Positions 21,640 to 33,170 of a stretch of DNA of 64,000 bases are shown one piece after another. Location of the stretch: the NCBI GenBank assembly GCA_009667805.1, contig CM019066.1:1984001-2048000 (forward strand), given 5' to 3'. Position 1 is the first letter of the stretch; each line of letters opens with the position of its first letter. The stretch comes from Leptobrachium leishanense. Its lineage: Eukaryota > Chordata > Amphibia > Anura > Megophryidae. The notes under the pieces were generated by a model. The model was not told the origin of the DNA. It was given only the letters and a program-made list of their open reading frames with translations, and did not search any database. Position numbers and translations under genes: made by a program.

Positions 21640-21865
21640 AATGTTTGTCGTAGTTGCACACACTGGCAAAAGATACTTTTGTTGTAACTTTGACAAACGT
21701 TGGCATTTCACTAAAGATAAATCGAAAAAAAGTGGCAGGAGAAGCTTCACAGGGAAGCTTCTTTTGGCACGGTTTGGATTTTACTTTTCTGAAACACCTG
21801 AATTTGTCAGAATTGCAACAAGGGCAATTTTTGCAGATGTTTGGAACTTCAGTAAACACCGGCAC
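21640..21865. repeat. Imperfect inverted repeat
   Basis: ACCAATGTTTGTCGTAGTTG and the region ending CAGATGTTTGGAACTTCAGT fold back around AGAAGCTTCACAGGGAAGCTTCTT near 21740. Diverged, non-coding; likely an old foldback element. Confidence 0.45.
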
Positions 21866-22054
21866 TCTTTGAATAACCCTGATAGTACATGAGAGGTCAT
21901 TCCTGGTGTGAAATCAAACAGCCTAAATCAATAACTCAATCAATAGCAATTTTTATTAATCCATAGAGTTCAGTGACTCTGGGAAGTATATGTTGCACGT
22001 TTGCAATCAAAAAACGCACACTCTGTTCTTCAGTTACAGACCGTTTGTTAACCT

Positions 22055-22483
22055 GTGTGCCTGTATGAAGTAAAAAGTGTTTTAATCTCTTGTAATAGCA
22101 TGGGGTGTTTACAGTCTCCTCCATGCACCAGTGAGATTAACCATAGAGCATAACAGCAAATGTCCTTTACCAATATTACTCTATACTAGACATGCAGTTT
22201 ATGCGCAGTTCTTTTTTTACCTGTACTATTACTGCACAGACCACATAACTGACTAAAAGAGCAGAACTAATTTAAAATTATTTACAGAACAAGATACACA
22301 GAAAATGACACACTCTTTTGTTATGGCTTCACACACACTTCAAGCTTATTCTGCTTGCTGGATCTATGCTTATACTGGGTTTACCTGTATGAAGTAAAAA
22401 CAGTGTTTTAATCTCTTGCAATCATGAGGTGTTTACACAGTCTCTTCATGCACCAGTGAGATTAACCATAGAGCCTAACACTT
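22055..22483. repeat. Two ~100-bp direct repeats 331 bp apart
   Basis: Positions 22055-22153 and 22386-22483 share TGTATGAAGTAAAAA, GTGTTTTAATCTCTTG, and CACCAGTGAGATTAACCATA in the same order. Could be a local duplication or short terminal repeats; no target duplication found. Confidence 0.65.
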
Positions 22484-23064
22484 CCTGGTACAGGACCCTC
22501 CACTCCCAACCAGGCTCACGCCATCTGCTGGCTGGAGGTGATACTCACTGCTCAGTACCCTACCATAACTTTACATGTGCGTTTAACGCTACCATGCCAC
22601 ATATACAATGGCTTTGCGCAAACACGCACAAAAATAGTATATGAAACAACCAGATCGCTCATCCAATCTCTCTACTGATACTGGAGTTGCTGCAGAGCGA
22701 TTGGGTAAAGCAACGCAGCAGCACTGAGGTTGAGTGCGCACATGTCTTAAAGTGAGACGGATGCCCAAAAATTCTCCCCGGCACAGTGGCCCCAATATGA
22801 GACTGTGGCAGACTGCGTCTATTTTACAGACGGTGAGGTTTACAGCTGCGCGGTGAACCAGCATTCACACTGGCCCACTGAGCCATCGGCCCACCGGGAA
22901 TCTCCCTGTAGTCCCTATGGCCAGTACATGCCTGCCCCTACCCTTACTGTAACTAAAAAGAGCTCAACAAGCTTTTACTAATGCATTTTAGGAGGCAGGG
23001 AGAGGGCAGATTTCAGGGAGAACTCTGGGGTCATTCACTGCTGTGCAGCAGACCTGCCAACTCA
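22484..23064. other. No feature seen
   Basis: No coding domain or bounded element could be supported between the direct repeats and the LTR element. Confidence 0.3.
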
Positions 23065-23069
23065 CATGA

Positions 23070-23475
23070 TGTCAGGGTTGGGGATGGTAACGGGGTGGCA
23101 CCAGGGGTGAGGAGAGTATGAGCCCAGCGTGCAGTGGTTTGCACAAAATAAACAGAGGAGAAGGGTAGAGGAGGGTGGATGAATATGAGAACTGACCAGG
23201 TTGATTGCAGAAGGATGATGGAAATGATGGTTGTAGTAGCAGGAATACTGAACAGGAATATCAGGTAGCAGATCAGCAACGGTGTTTACTCTTTGTGAGC
23301 AAAAGCTGTAATGAACCAGCAGTGAGTGTGTGCGGGGCTGAGCCCTTTATTTCGTATGTCATGTGTTTGTGTTTAACGTTTGCACTGCTGGATGCTGGTT
23401 GCAGGGCAGGAACAGGATGGAATTGAACCACCAGGGGGGGGGGGTTCAGGATGGTGGTAGCCATGAGGCATGACA
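23070..23475 (-). repeat. 3' LTR
   Basis: 406 bp, TG...CA. Compared with the other LTR it differs by a few substitutions and small indels, including a GAAAT insertion near 23220, a longer G run near 23435 and absence of one GATGCTG copy. Confidence 0.9.
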
Positions 23476-24460
23476 GTACCTCCCCCTTCAGGTCATGCTC
23501 CGAGTGACCAAGGATGGCAGCAAGACTGCCCATGACCAGGCACGGGTCACCCTGGTGGGTGCTGGGACCCGTACTCATCACACCACTGGAGGGCAGAACG
23601 GTGGTCAGGAGTGGTGGTACAGGGTTGGGCACGTGCCTTCTTCTGACGCCGCCGTGCCTTGGTCTTCGTTTTCTTGCGGTCAGCAGACACCTCAGGAAGG
23701 AGGGTGCCCATGTACCCAGATGGCACTCCCTCTTCAGTCACAATGGGTGAAAAACAATCGCGAGATAACACAAAAGTCCATATCAGGGTCCTTAGAGTTA
23801 CGCTCTTTTCTCTTAACCTCAGGAATGAGGGTGCCCATGTAACTGGATGGCACCAAGGTGGGTACAGCGTAGATGCCCTGCACCGTATACGAAGCTGGAT
23901 CCTCAGGTAAGGGATCTGGAGCAACAGGAGTGTCCCTGGAACGTCTGGCGTTGGCGACAGAAGGCGAGAGATAGGAGTAGAGTCACCATTGAATCTTGTG
24001 CCCACATAAGAAGATGGCATCGGGGTAGGTGTCTCTTCCAGGTCTCCCGTTCCACTTCTGATTCATCACCAAGGGAAGGATAGTTGAACAGCCAGGACTC
24101 ACTGCCCTCATCCTCCTCTTCTACCACCTCCTCACCATAACCCCACTCAAGATCATCGCTGGATGAGGAGCAGACATTACGCCACCCCTTGATGGAAGCA
24201 TCGAACCCCAAAGACCCCGTATATTGACCTGGAGGTCCTTTGGAGCGTCGGGCTGTCGGACGTGGTACATTCTCTTCACATTCAGATAGGGAGGAAGCAT
24301 AGGAAGACAGCAGTGGATCGTGCTGGCTGGGAGTGATGGGAATAGGGACACCTGGAACCTGTATATACATAACGTCCATCGGCTCCGGTTCTATGGATGC
24401 ATCTTCAGTGTCCATAGGGATGTTGCTGACCTCTAAAGACGTCACATGCCTGGGTACAGT

Positions 24461-24975
24461 TCATCTGGGAACAGGTATAGGTGCATGAATTGTTCGAGGT
24501 GCAGGTTTGGGTTCAGGAAATCTCTTGGGGGCCGGTCTGGGTAGGGGTACCGGCTTAGGAACGGCAGGTCTCATAAAAGCAGGTGTATACACAGTGGCTG
24601 TAGCAGGCCTGGTAGCCTGGGGCTGCTTCAGAGCTCTACGCACCTGAGCGTGCTTGGAAGTTGCAGCTGGTTTGGAAACCGGTGCTGGTTTGACAAACGC
24701 GGATCTGGGGGGTTTTTCTGGGCAATTCGATATCCAGTGTGATCCTGCCCCGCAATACAGGCACAAATTGCTATTTTGTCTCCTGACACGCTCTTCAGGA
24801 GACAGGGGACCATGGCGTTTGGAGGAGCGCACACCTTAGTTGAGGTGCCCAGAATATTTTGCAGTAATGTCATCAAGGAATCAGCCAGGTTTTTAAACAG
24901 GTCCTGGAAGGTCTTTTTTAATAACTCCACCATAAAGTGCAGCACTGCGGGCTCATTAGTATTGGGCTGGTTCAT
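24461..24975 (-). pseudogene. Gag remnant with CCHC zinc knuckle
   Basis: An ATG at 24973-24975 opens a short N-terminal gag segment (MNQPNTNEP...). After a frameshift in the 24828-24850 region the coding continues with a single zinc knuckle [14 protein letters not shown] (CX2CX4HX4C), the RNA-binding nucleocapsid motif of Ty3/gypsy-type Gag, followed by a proline- and lysine-rich tail. The capsid core that normally lies between is absent, so this Gag could not form particles alone. A further acidic open frame at 23903-24445 may be the degraded downstream part. Confidence 0.75.
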
Positions 24976-24977
24976 TC

Positions 24978-25374
24978 TGTCAGGGTTAGGGATGGTACCA
25001 GGGGTGAGGAGAGTATGAGCCCAGCGTGCAGTGGTTTGCACAAAATAAACAGAGGATAAGGGTAGAGGAGGGTGGATGAATATGAGAACTGACCAGGTTG
25101 ATTGCAGAAGGATGATGGTTGTAGTAGCAGGAATACTGAACAGGAATATCAGGTAGCAGATCAGCAACGGTGTTTACTCTTTGTGAGCAAAAGCTGTAAT
25201 GAACCAGCAGTGAGTGTGTGAGGGGCTGAGCCCTTTATTTCGTATGTCATGTGTTTGTGTTTAACGTTTGCACTGCTGGATGCTGGATGCTGGTTGCTGG
25301 CTGCAGGGCAGGAACAGGATGGAAGTGAACCACCAGGGGGGGTTTCAGGATGGTGGTAGCCATGAGGCATGACA
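24978..25374 (-). repeat. 5' LTR
   Basis: 397 bp, TG...CA, in direct orientation with 23070-23475. It should carry the promoter of the minus-strand transcript. Confidence 0.9.
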
Positions 25375-25626
25375 CATGATTAACTGTTTAACACACGGTT
25401 TTCCTTTAGACTTCCCGATCACCTGACAACCCTAGGCTGTCATGAGGTTTTCAGGAGGAAAGGAAAGGAAAAATGCACCACAAGTGCTCTTTCAATGATA
25501 AAATTGTTAAAAAAAATTAGGGCTTTGCAAATGCGTCGGTCATGTATGACCCGCCGTGATTGGCTGTGCAGCCAGGCAGCCTATCTTCCTGGTGCATATG
25601 TTTGCCCGGATAACACACCCCTTTTA

Positions 25627-26052
25627 GGCTAGGGTCAGACTAACGCATTTTTCGCGTTGTCTGTGAAAAAGTGCGTTCGAACGAATGGACGCATTTTTTC
25701 ACGGAATACGCGATAGCGGTCATACAATGCGCCTTTTCGTCCGTGATTTTGTACGGATCATCAATAAAACACTTTTTGTGTCTGGACGTTATGTTGGCCG
25801 GACATTAGCAGCGTCTGACGTCTCCCAATCACGCGCACACGCCTCTAGCGGACGCAGCGCACTCTGTACGTCCGTACTAGCGGTTTGACGTTCTATAAAA
25901 AATGCGTTCGTTTGCCACTTGCGTTGCACGGACGAACTGTCGTGCAGCCGTACTTCGTGTGTTCCCCGGCATTGGACGTCATTTGCCGCTAGCACGGCCG
26001 TGATTTTGTGCGTCTAAACGCACGTTAAAACTGCTTTCGTCTGACCCTAGCC
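25627..26052 (+). mobile_element. TTA-target MITE, family A1
   Basis: GGCTAGGGTCAGAC ... GTCTGACCCTAGCC with TTA on both sides (25624-25626, 26053-26055). Non-coding, CpG-rich. A second copy lies 10 bp away in opposite orientation. Confidence 0.88.
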
Positions 26053-26061
26053 TTAATCTTA

Positions 26062-26471
26062 GGCTGGGGTCAGACCAGCGCACTTTTAACGTGCGTTCTG
26101 GCGCACATAATCACGGCCGCACTAGCAGCAGATGACGGGCAATGACGGCCAATATACGATGTACGGCCGCACAAAAGTCCGGCCGTGCAACGCAAGTGGA
26201 ATTTGAACGCATTTTTTTGAGAACGCTGAACCGCTAGTACTGACGTACTGAGTGTGCAGCTGCGGCATAGCGGCGTGTTTGCGTGATTAGGAGATGTCAG
26301 ACGCTGCTAATGTCCGGCCTACATAATGTCCAGACGCAAAAAGAGTTTTATTGACGATCCGTACAAAATCACGCCCGAAAATGCGCGTCGTCTGACCGTT
26401 TTTGCGCATTCCGTGAAAAAATACGTCAATGTGTTCGGACGCACTTTTTCACGTTCGCGGGGAAAATAGCC
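26062..26471 (-). mobile_element. TTA-target MITE, family A1 (inverted)
   Basis: Begins GGCTGGGGTCAGAC and ends with the weakened GGGGAAAATAGCC; TTA on both sides (26059-26061, 26472-26474). More diverged than its neighbour, so the two inserted separately. Confidence 0.82.
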
Positions 26472-26474
26472 TTA

Positions 26475-27003
26475 GACCTGTCAAAGCAGGTAGAGGGACA
26501 AAACTTGGCTGGACATATTTCCTATAAATGCCTACAGACCAAGTTACCAAGGAGAAAACCTTAGTCTAAGGCTAAATGTAATTTTGTTCTGCAGTCACGG
26601 TGTAAGCTAGGACCCTGACGTGTAATTCACAGCTGCAGCCATTAATAATATGAATTGTGCTCTTTTATTCCTGGGATCTCACCCAATAAAGCCATTACCC
26701 CAGCTATCTCATGGACATTGCCACTATTAACAAATCGATTCTCTTAAGCCTGCAGCCAGCACAGTAATGCCACTTAGCAGCAGAAAGTAAAGTAAGGGCA
26801 CGTTAGACCTGGCATCTGAACTCATACGGTTCGGATTTTGGATGCAGCCTGTGTATAAATAGCTGAAGTGTCAATTCTGCATGGTTGCCGAGACAGAAAA
26901 ACCCACAGGGCGTCTACTATAAGATTTATGTTTGTCTCCATCTTTCCAATGAATGGCCCATGATTAATAACAGCAGGTCAATCCTTTATCTTCTAATGGA
27001 CAT
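26475..27003. other. No feature seen
   Basis: Unique-looking sequence without a supported gene or repeat. Confidence 0.3.
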
Positions 27004-27034
27004 GTGCCAGACTCATCCACCTCACCTCCCGCAC

Positions 27035-27708
27035 TAGGGATGTGCGTTTCGGGTTTCGGAATTTCGGAATTTTCACGAAATTTCCCGATTCGTGTTTTCG
27101 GATGCGGCCGAATTTCCGAAAAATTTTAGATCCGAAAAGTTCAGATCCGAAATGTTTTCCGAGCCGAAACGAAATATTTTCGGATTTTTCGAATGGGCTT
27201 GAAATGTGGCAAACGAGGAGAACAGATGTTCCGAAAAACGAAAATTTTCCGAAAAACGAAAATTTTCCGAAAAACGAAAATTTTGTAAAAACGAACATTT
27301 TGACTGAAAAACGAAAATTTTTCGAAAAAACGAAAAGTCGATACAAAAAACGGGCAAAATGACACGAAAAATACGAAAAATGGTCGATATGCCGAAAAAT
27401 GTGCAATTCCAAAAAACGAAAATTTTCCGAAAAACGAAAATTTTGTAAAAACGAAAATTTGCTGAAAAACGAAAATTTTCTGAAAAACGAAAATGTTTCG
27501 AAAAAACGAAAAGTCGATACAAAAACCGAGCACAGTGACACGAAAATACGAAAAATGGTCGAAATTCCGAAAAAAAATGTACCCGAAAAACAGGTCGAAC
27601 CGAATCGAATCGAAACCGAAATCGGTCGAAACGAGCCGAATCGAAAATTTTAAAAATCCGAAAAATCGAACCGAATCGAACCGAAAAAAAAATCGGTGCA
27701 CAAGCCTA
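27035..27708. mobile_element. hAT-type MITE rich in GAAAAACGAAAATTTTC repeats
   Basis: The ends are TAGGGATGTGCGTTTCGGG and GGTGCACAAGCCTA, with TCCCGCAC duplicated at 27027-27034 and 27709-27716. The interior is a string of CGAAAATTTTCCGAAAAA units. The Phe-rich translated frames (FSFFGKFSFFG) are artefacts of this repeat. A close relative lies at 33695-34358. Confidence 0.92.
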
Positions 27709-27934
27709 TCCCGCACCTCTCACACCTCGCCCCTCTGTCAATCTCTACACTGGTTCCCTGTCTCCTATAGAATCCATTTCAAAATATTGGTGCTCATGTA
27801 CAAAGCTCTCCATAACCGCGCCCCTGCCTACATCTCCTCCTTTATTAACAGGCAGTGGCGTAGCGTGGGTTGTCAGCGCCCGGGGCCAGCAAAGAATTGT
27901 GCGCCCCCCCCAACCTGTGGACGTTATCGATATT

Positions 27935-29200
27935 GCCCCAGCTCACACATGGATTTGCCCCCAGCTCACACATGGATTTGCCCCCAGCTCACACATGGAT
28001 TTGCCCCCCAGCTCACACATGGATTTGCCCCCCAGCTCACACATGGATTTGCCCCCCAGCTCACACATGGATTTGCCCCCAGCTCTCACATGGATTTGCC
28101 CCCAGCTCATGGATTTGCCCCCCAGCTCATGGATTTGCCCCCCAGCTCATGGATTTGCCCCCAGCTCATGGATTTGCCCAAGCTCATGGATTTGCCCCAG
28201 CTCACGGGGATTTGCCCCCAGCTCATAGATTTGCCTGAGCTCTCACATGGATTTGCCTCAACTCTCACATGGATTTGCCCCCCAGCTCACTCATGGATTT
28301 GCCCCCATCTCATGGATTTGCCCCCCAGCTCACTCATGGATTTGCCCCCATCTCATGGATTTGCCCCCCAGCTCACTCATGGATTTGCCCCCCAGCTCAT
28401 GGATTTGCCCCAAGCTCATGGATTTGCCCCCCAGCTCACTCATGGATTTGCCCCCCAGCTCACTCATGGATTTGCCCCATCTCATGGATTTGCCCCCCAG
28501 CTCATGGATTTGCCCCAAGCTCATGGATTTGCCCCCATCTCATGGATTTGCCCCCCAGCTCATGGATTTGCCCCAAGCTCATGGATTTGCCCCCATCTCA
28601 TGGATTTGCCCCCCAGCTCACTCATGGATTTGCCCCCCAGCTCATGGATTTGCCCCCCAGCTCATGGATTTGCCCCCCAGCTCACTCATGGATTTGCCCC
28701 CAGCTCACTCATGGATTTTCCCCCATCTCATGGATTTGCCCCCCAGCTCATGGATTTGCCCCAAGCTCATGGATTTGCCCCATCTCATGGATTTGCCCCC
28801 CAGCTCACTCATGGATTTGCCCCCATCTCATGGATTTGCCCCCCAGCTCACTCATGGATTTGCCCCCCAGCTCATGGATTTGCCCCCCAGCTCATGGATT
28901 TGCCCCCAGCTCACTCATGGATTTGCCCCCCAGCTCACTCATGGATTTGCCCCCATCTCATGGATTTGCCCCCCAGCTCATGGATTTGCCCCAAGCTCAT
29001 GGATTTGCCCCCATCTCATGGATTTGCCCCCCAGCTCACTCATGGATTTGCCCCCCAGCTCATGGATTTTCCCCCAGCTCATGGATTTGCCCCCCAGCTC
29101 ATGGATTTGCCCCCCAGCTCACTCATGGATTTGCCCCCCAGCTCACTCATGGATTTGCCCCCATCTCATGGATTTGCCCCCAGCCCTTACCTGGATATTG
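27935..29200 (+). repeat. AGCTCA minisatellite, array 2
   Basis: About 50-60 units of 20-24 bp with ATGGATTTGCCCC and three linkers: CAGCTCACTC, CAGCTC and CATCTC. Some multi-unit blocks recur in order, suggesting amplification by unequal exchange. Open frames over 300 codons cross it in all three phases, which shows repeat structure and not coding. Confidence 0.92.
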
Positions 29201-29220
29201 CCCCAGGCCCCAGCTCCGGC

Positions 29221-29477
29221 GGGGGTTGAGGGGACGCAGATGCCGGGCAGCGCGGGAGCGCCTGCCCGGTCTTTAACAGTCCGTCCTGTTAGGTGATGCC
29301 GCGCAGCCGGTCACGTGGTCCGGCCAATCAGGTGGTACAGAGACTCCGTACCACCTGATTAGCCGGACCACGTGACCGGCTGCGCACGCCGCGCAGCCGC
29401 ATCACCTAACAGGACGGACTGTTAAAGACCGGGCAGGCGCTCCCGCGCTGCCCGGCATCTGGGTCCCCTCAACCCCC
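29221..29477. repeat. GC-rich 257-bp hairpin
   Basis: The left arm begins GGGGGTTGAGGGGAC and the right arm ends with its complement. The arms meet near 29349 at GGTACAGAGACTCCGTACC. It contains GGTCACGTGGTCCGG in both arms. It starts about 20 bp after the minisatellite. Confidence 0.9.
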
Positions 29478-30010
29478 GGGACAGTTTTAGGGGCGCAAAT
29501 GCGCCCCTAACAAAACTGCGCCCGGGGCCACGGCCCCCCCAGCCCCCCCCCACGCTACGCCACTGTTAACAGGTACATCTTGTCCTGACCACTTCGCTCT
29601 GCCAGTGATCTGATTTATTATCTCCTTGTACCCGCACCCCCAACACTCACCTTCAGGACTTCTCCCGAGCTGCCCCCTTCTTGTGGAACACTTTCCCCCG
29701 CAACATTAGACTCTCCCCATCTCTCCCGGCCTTCAAGAAGTCTCTGAAAACACATTACTTTAGAGAAGCCTATTGGTTCTCTCCATAATCCCACTGTACA
29801 TTTCTTGCCCCCACTTGCACCCTACTACTTCACATACTCTGCCACTTACCCTCACCTAGAGTGTCACCCCTCTCCTTTTAGATTGTAAGCTCTAGAGCAG
29901 AGTCCTCCCTCCTACTGTTCTGTGTTTTTAACTTGTATGTATATTTGTTATTCTGTCTCTCCAATTGTACAGCGCTGCGGAACTTGTTAGCGCTTTATAA
30001 GTACCTGTAA

Positions 30011-30747
30011 CTATGAGCAAGTACTATGAGCACATCAGGCGGCCATTGATAGTTTGTAGACCAGGGTCCTGCTGACCATCTGCACCCATCAAAATCCAAC
30101 AGGTGGTTTGAAGGTTTCACAAAGTAGTGATATAGTTATGTAGAACCATATTAAAGGGTGCTTATGTAACCAGCAAGACCTATAGTAAGTCTTTGTAAGT
30201 ATTTGTTTTGTGCAATTTTCATTTTATTAACATTTTCAATGGCTAACATTTACACGGTCCCTGTTGCAGTGGAGAAGTTTTTAAATGCAGCACCTGTTAT
30301 CAGGAAGTAGATCTAGTGATATTCCCATACACAGGGCTGGATTAACATCACAGGAGCCTGTAGGCAGGGCCAGATTAACATAGGGGCTGATGATGGAGCA
30401 GGAGCTCCAGGCCCATGCCTCAGAATAGGCCCAGAGAAAAGATAACTATGTCTGCATTTGGACCCCTGTATCTCCAACTCCATAGAAGCTACAGGGTCAA
30501 GTTAGGTATCACTGGAAAGGCCAGAGCATGGGCCTTTCCAATGATACCAAATATGATCAGGTTTTAAGTAAAAAAAATAAAATAATAAATATTTTTTTTT
30601 TTCTTTCCAAAAGTAATATTTTTCACTTTCCAATTATAAAGTAAACAATGATGCTGCACTAACTAACCATCAAATCTCTCATGTCACCAACGAGTGTGGA
30701 GGTGATGGTACAATCCATTGTTACGAATTGTTACATCAAAAACCTAA
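30011..30747. repeat. Old interspersed repeats, no gene
   Basis: The part at 30340-30430 has GCAGGGCCAGATTAACAT and GGAGCTCCAGGCCCATG, shared with 4035-4095 and 32660-32710. 30480-30660 holds inverted family-R text (CCTTTCCAATGATACCAAAT). Confidence 0.4.
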
Positions 30748-31172
30748 GGCTAGGGTCAGACTGAGGCAGTGCGAACGCGCGTTCTGGCGCACTTAATCAC
30801 GGCCGCACTAGCAGCAGATGCCGGGCAATGACGGCCAATATACGAAGTACGGTCGCACAAAAGTCCGGCTGCGCAACGCAAGTGGAAAACGAACGCATTT
30901 TTTCGAGAACGTGAAACCGCAGGTACTGACGTACAGAGTGCGCTGCGTCCGCTAGCGGCGTGTGTGCGTGATTAGGAGACGTCAGACGCTGCTAATGTCC
31001 GGCCAACATAACGTCCAGACACAAAAAGTGTTTTATTGATGATCCGTACAAAATCACGGACGAAAATGCGCATAGTATGACCGCTATCACGTATTCTGTG
31101 AAAAAATGCGTCCATTCGTTCCAACGCACTTTTTCACAGACAACATAAAAATGCGTTCGTCTGACCCTAGCC
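30748..31172 (-). mobile_element. TTA-target MITE, family A1 (inverted)
   Basis: GGCTAGGGTCAGAC ... GTCTGACCCTAGCC; TAA precedes and TTA follows, so the duplication is imperfect. Confidence 0.78.
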
Positions 31173-31229
31173 TTAACCGCCGCACTGCAGCGAAAAGCAC
31201 TGCGGGTAACTTTGGACGCCTGCGTAACT

Positions 31230-31465
31230 AATCTTTACACCTCACAAGGTCAAGTGAGGCGTCATTGGACAGGACAGAGTCTGGCCTTTGCATTAATATT
31301 AAACCGGACCATGTAAATTCTAAAATAAAAACAATTTTTTATTTATTTTTAGTTCCAAAGCGATGGCATTATCCATTTGTCATGTATAAAATGAGCAATA
31401 CCACTGCCATTACTCACCTTCTCATTTCCCACGCTGGGAGCAAGGTCAGTGTTCATATATAGTCA
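31230..31465. repeat. Family-R interspersed repeat
   Basis: GTCATTGGACAGGACAGAG and later CACTGCCATTACTCACCTTC match, in inverse, the text at 4940-5040. Diverged, non-coding. Confidence 0.4.
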
Positions 31466-31773
31466 CATTATTCGTAAAAAACATGTTCCAAGACAAAAGG
31501 GAAATATTTCCTTATTTTTTTAAATTGTTTTGGTTAGAATTGTATACTTTCTCAGAAAAATGCAGTAACAGGTTCCCATTTCAATTTTTTTTAACAAGAA
31601 TGCCCTATAGAATATATAACCACAAAGGTTTGGATGCTAAAATGGGAAAAAAATTTTTTTACTCTTTAAATGATTGAAATCTGAGTGAAAAATTAATCAC
31701 ACAGTATCTGCCTGGTTAGATAGACCCGTATCTGCACTATTAAATAACCAAAAATATGTTTTCATTTCACTAA

Positions 31774-32638
31774 GACTAGGGTCAGACTAACGCATTTTTC
31801 ACGTTGTCCGTGAAAAAGTGCGTTCGAACGAATGGACGTATTTTTTCACGGAATACGCGATAGCGGTCATACGATGCGCATTTTCGTCCGTGATTTTATA
31901 CGGTCATCAATAAAACCCTTTTTGTGTCTGGACGTTATGTTGGCCGGACGTGTGCAGCGTCTGACGTCTCCCAATCACGCAAACACGCCGCTATGTGGAC
32001 GCAGCGCACTCTGTACGTCAGTAGTAGCGGTTTGACGTTCTAGAAAAAATGCGTTCGTTTGCCACTTGCGTTGCGCGGATGAACTTTTGTGCGGCCGTTC
32101 TTCGTATGTTAGGCTAGGGACAGATGAGCGCATTTTCTGCAGCCACCGTCAAAATGTACGTCGATGCGTGCGCACGCATTTTTTCACGGAATACGCTTAA
32201 GTGGTCAGACGATGCGCAATTCTGGACGTATTTCATGACGATGGGGTGAAAAGAAGTCTAGGGAAATCCGGCTGTTTGAGCGTTATGTTGGCCGCACACT
32301 AGCAGCGTCTGACATCTCCTAATCACGCACACACGCTGCTATGCGGCCGCAGCGCACTTTGTACGTCAGTAGCAGCGGTTTCACGTTCTGATAAAAATGC
32401 GTTCATTTGCTGGTTGCGTGGTGTCGGCGCACTTTCGTACGCACGTACTGCGTATATTGGCCGTCATTGGCCGTTATGTGCTGCTACTGCCGCCGTGATT
32501 TAGTGCGCCTGCACGCGCGTTCCGACTGCCCCACTCTGACCCTAGCCTTACCCGGCATTGGACGTCATTTGCTGCTAGCACGGCCGTGATTTCGTGCGGT
32601 TAAACGCACGTTAAAACTGCTTTCGTCTGACCTTAGCC
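31774..32638 (+). mobile_element. Family A1 MITE split by a family A2 MITE
   Basis: The outer element begins at 31774 (GACTAGGGTCAGAC) and ends CTGACCTTAGCC at 32638. At the position where other copies read TTCCCCGGCATT, this one reads TTA, then the complete A2 element 32112-32547, then TTA and CCCGGCATT. The outer halves join into a normal A1. Confidence 0.88.
32112..32547 (+). mobile_element. TTA-target MITE, family A2 (nested)
   Basis: GGCTAGGGACAGATGAGCGC ... CTCTGACCCTAGCC, 436 bp, with TTA at 32109-32111 and 32548-32550. A2 shares the outer terminal bases with A1 but has a different interior. Confidence 0.9.
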
Positions 32639-33170
32639 TTAATTACAAAAAAAGCCCACCAAAATATTCAGCTCCAGGCCCATAGAGATCTTAATCCGGG
32701 CCTGCCTGTAGGCACAAATTCTTGGGAGTGTCGTTCTCCAAAAAAGTGCCAAAACTGCCAAAAATGTGTCAAAACTGGGGGCAATTTCTTTCAAATTTTT
32801 GCTTTGGAGAAATGAGGGAAACAAAAAGATAATTATACTTTTTTTAAAAAAAACCTGAAAAACAGTTTCTCACCGCGCCCCACATCAAAAGAAGGTACAG
32901 AATCTGTTGCCTTAATGTCAAGCAAAAATGGAGCAAAACGTTTAGACTAGGGTTAACTCTAAGCCTGAAACATGCACAAACAGTAGCCTCACCCGAACCC
33001 AAATTTCTAAGCCTACCCCTTTTATTTATTCTACACATTACATGGTCATATTTGGCATCATTGGAAAGTAAAGGTTCTGGCCTTTCCATTTACACCTCAT
33101 ATGACCTTGGGCATTGTAAAATTTAGAGATTGCGGGATCCAAAGGCCTCTCCTCACCAGGGCCAGATTTA
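32639..33170. other. No gene; old repeat fragments
   Basis: CTCCAGGCCCATAGAGATC near 32670 belongs with the repeat at 4035 and 30385. CATGGTCATATTTGGCATCA near 33041 is family R. Confidence 0.4.

Larger units (their letters stand above)
23070..25374 (-). mobile_element. Short non-autonomous LTR retrotransposon (gag remnant only)
   Basis: Two nearly identical LTRs (23070-23475 and 24978-25374) start TGTCAGGGTT and end GCATGACA, and CATGA is duplicated outside (23065-23069 and 25375-25379). The element reads on the minus strand: a purine tract GAAGGGGGAGGTAC sits just before the 3' LTR at 23476, and gag starts 2 bp after the 5' LTR. There is no protease, RT or integrase, so it must be mobilised in trans. 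High LTR similarity implies recent insertion. Confidence 0.92.
27853..29565. mobile_element. hAT-type element (CAGTGGCGTAGCGTGGG ends) carrying minisatellite and hairpin
   Basis: The ends are CAGTGGCGTAGCGTGGG and CCCCACGCTACGCCACTG, and TTAACAGG is duplicated exactly (27845-27852, 29566-29573). Inside lie the AGCTCA minisatellite and then a 257-bp GC-rich hairpin. A related element with the same left end, but without this cargo, is at 61971-62173. No transposase. Confidence 0.92.
27004..30010 (+). pseudogene. L2-type LINE, RT C-terminus and 3' UTR, split by two hAT elements
   Basis: Three pieces (27004-27026, 27717-27844, 29574-30010) join into one L2 tail once the two insertions and their duplicated bases are removed. 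The second piece encodes PLCQSLHWFPVSYRIHFKIL, typical of the L2 RT C-terminus and matched by the L2 at 56853 ([11 protein letters not shown]). The third carries coding remnants, then GATTGTAAGCTC and the terminal TTGTACAGCGCTGCGGAACT. The copy is 5'-truncated and not functional. It gives natural proof of both hAT target duplications. Confidence 0.88.

Noticed and set aside
23495..23842. Short plus-strand frames inside the LTR element
   Set aside because: They oppose the gag, LTR and polypurine orientation and have no domain.
27141..27716. Phe-rich frames (FSFFGKFSFFG), also at 33665-34351
   Set aside because: Translation of CGAAAATTTTC units in a MITE, open in several phases; not a protein family.
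27493..29296. Open frames of 335-578 codons with PAHGFAPQLMDLP repeats
   Set aside because: All three phases are open over the same minisatellite; the frames span hAT termini.
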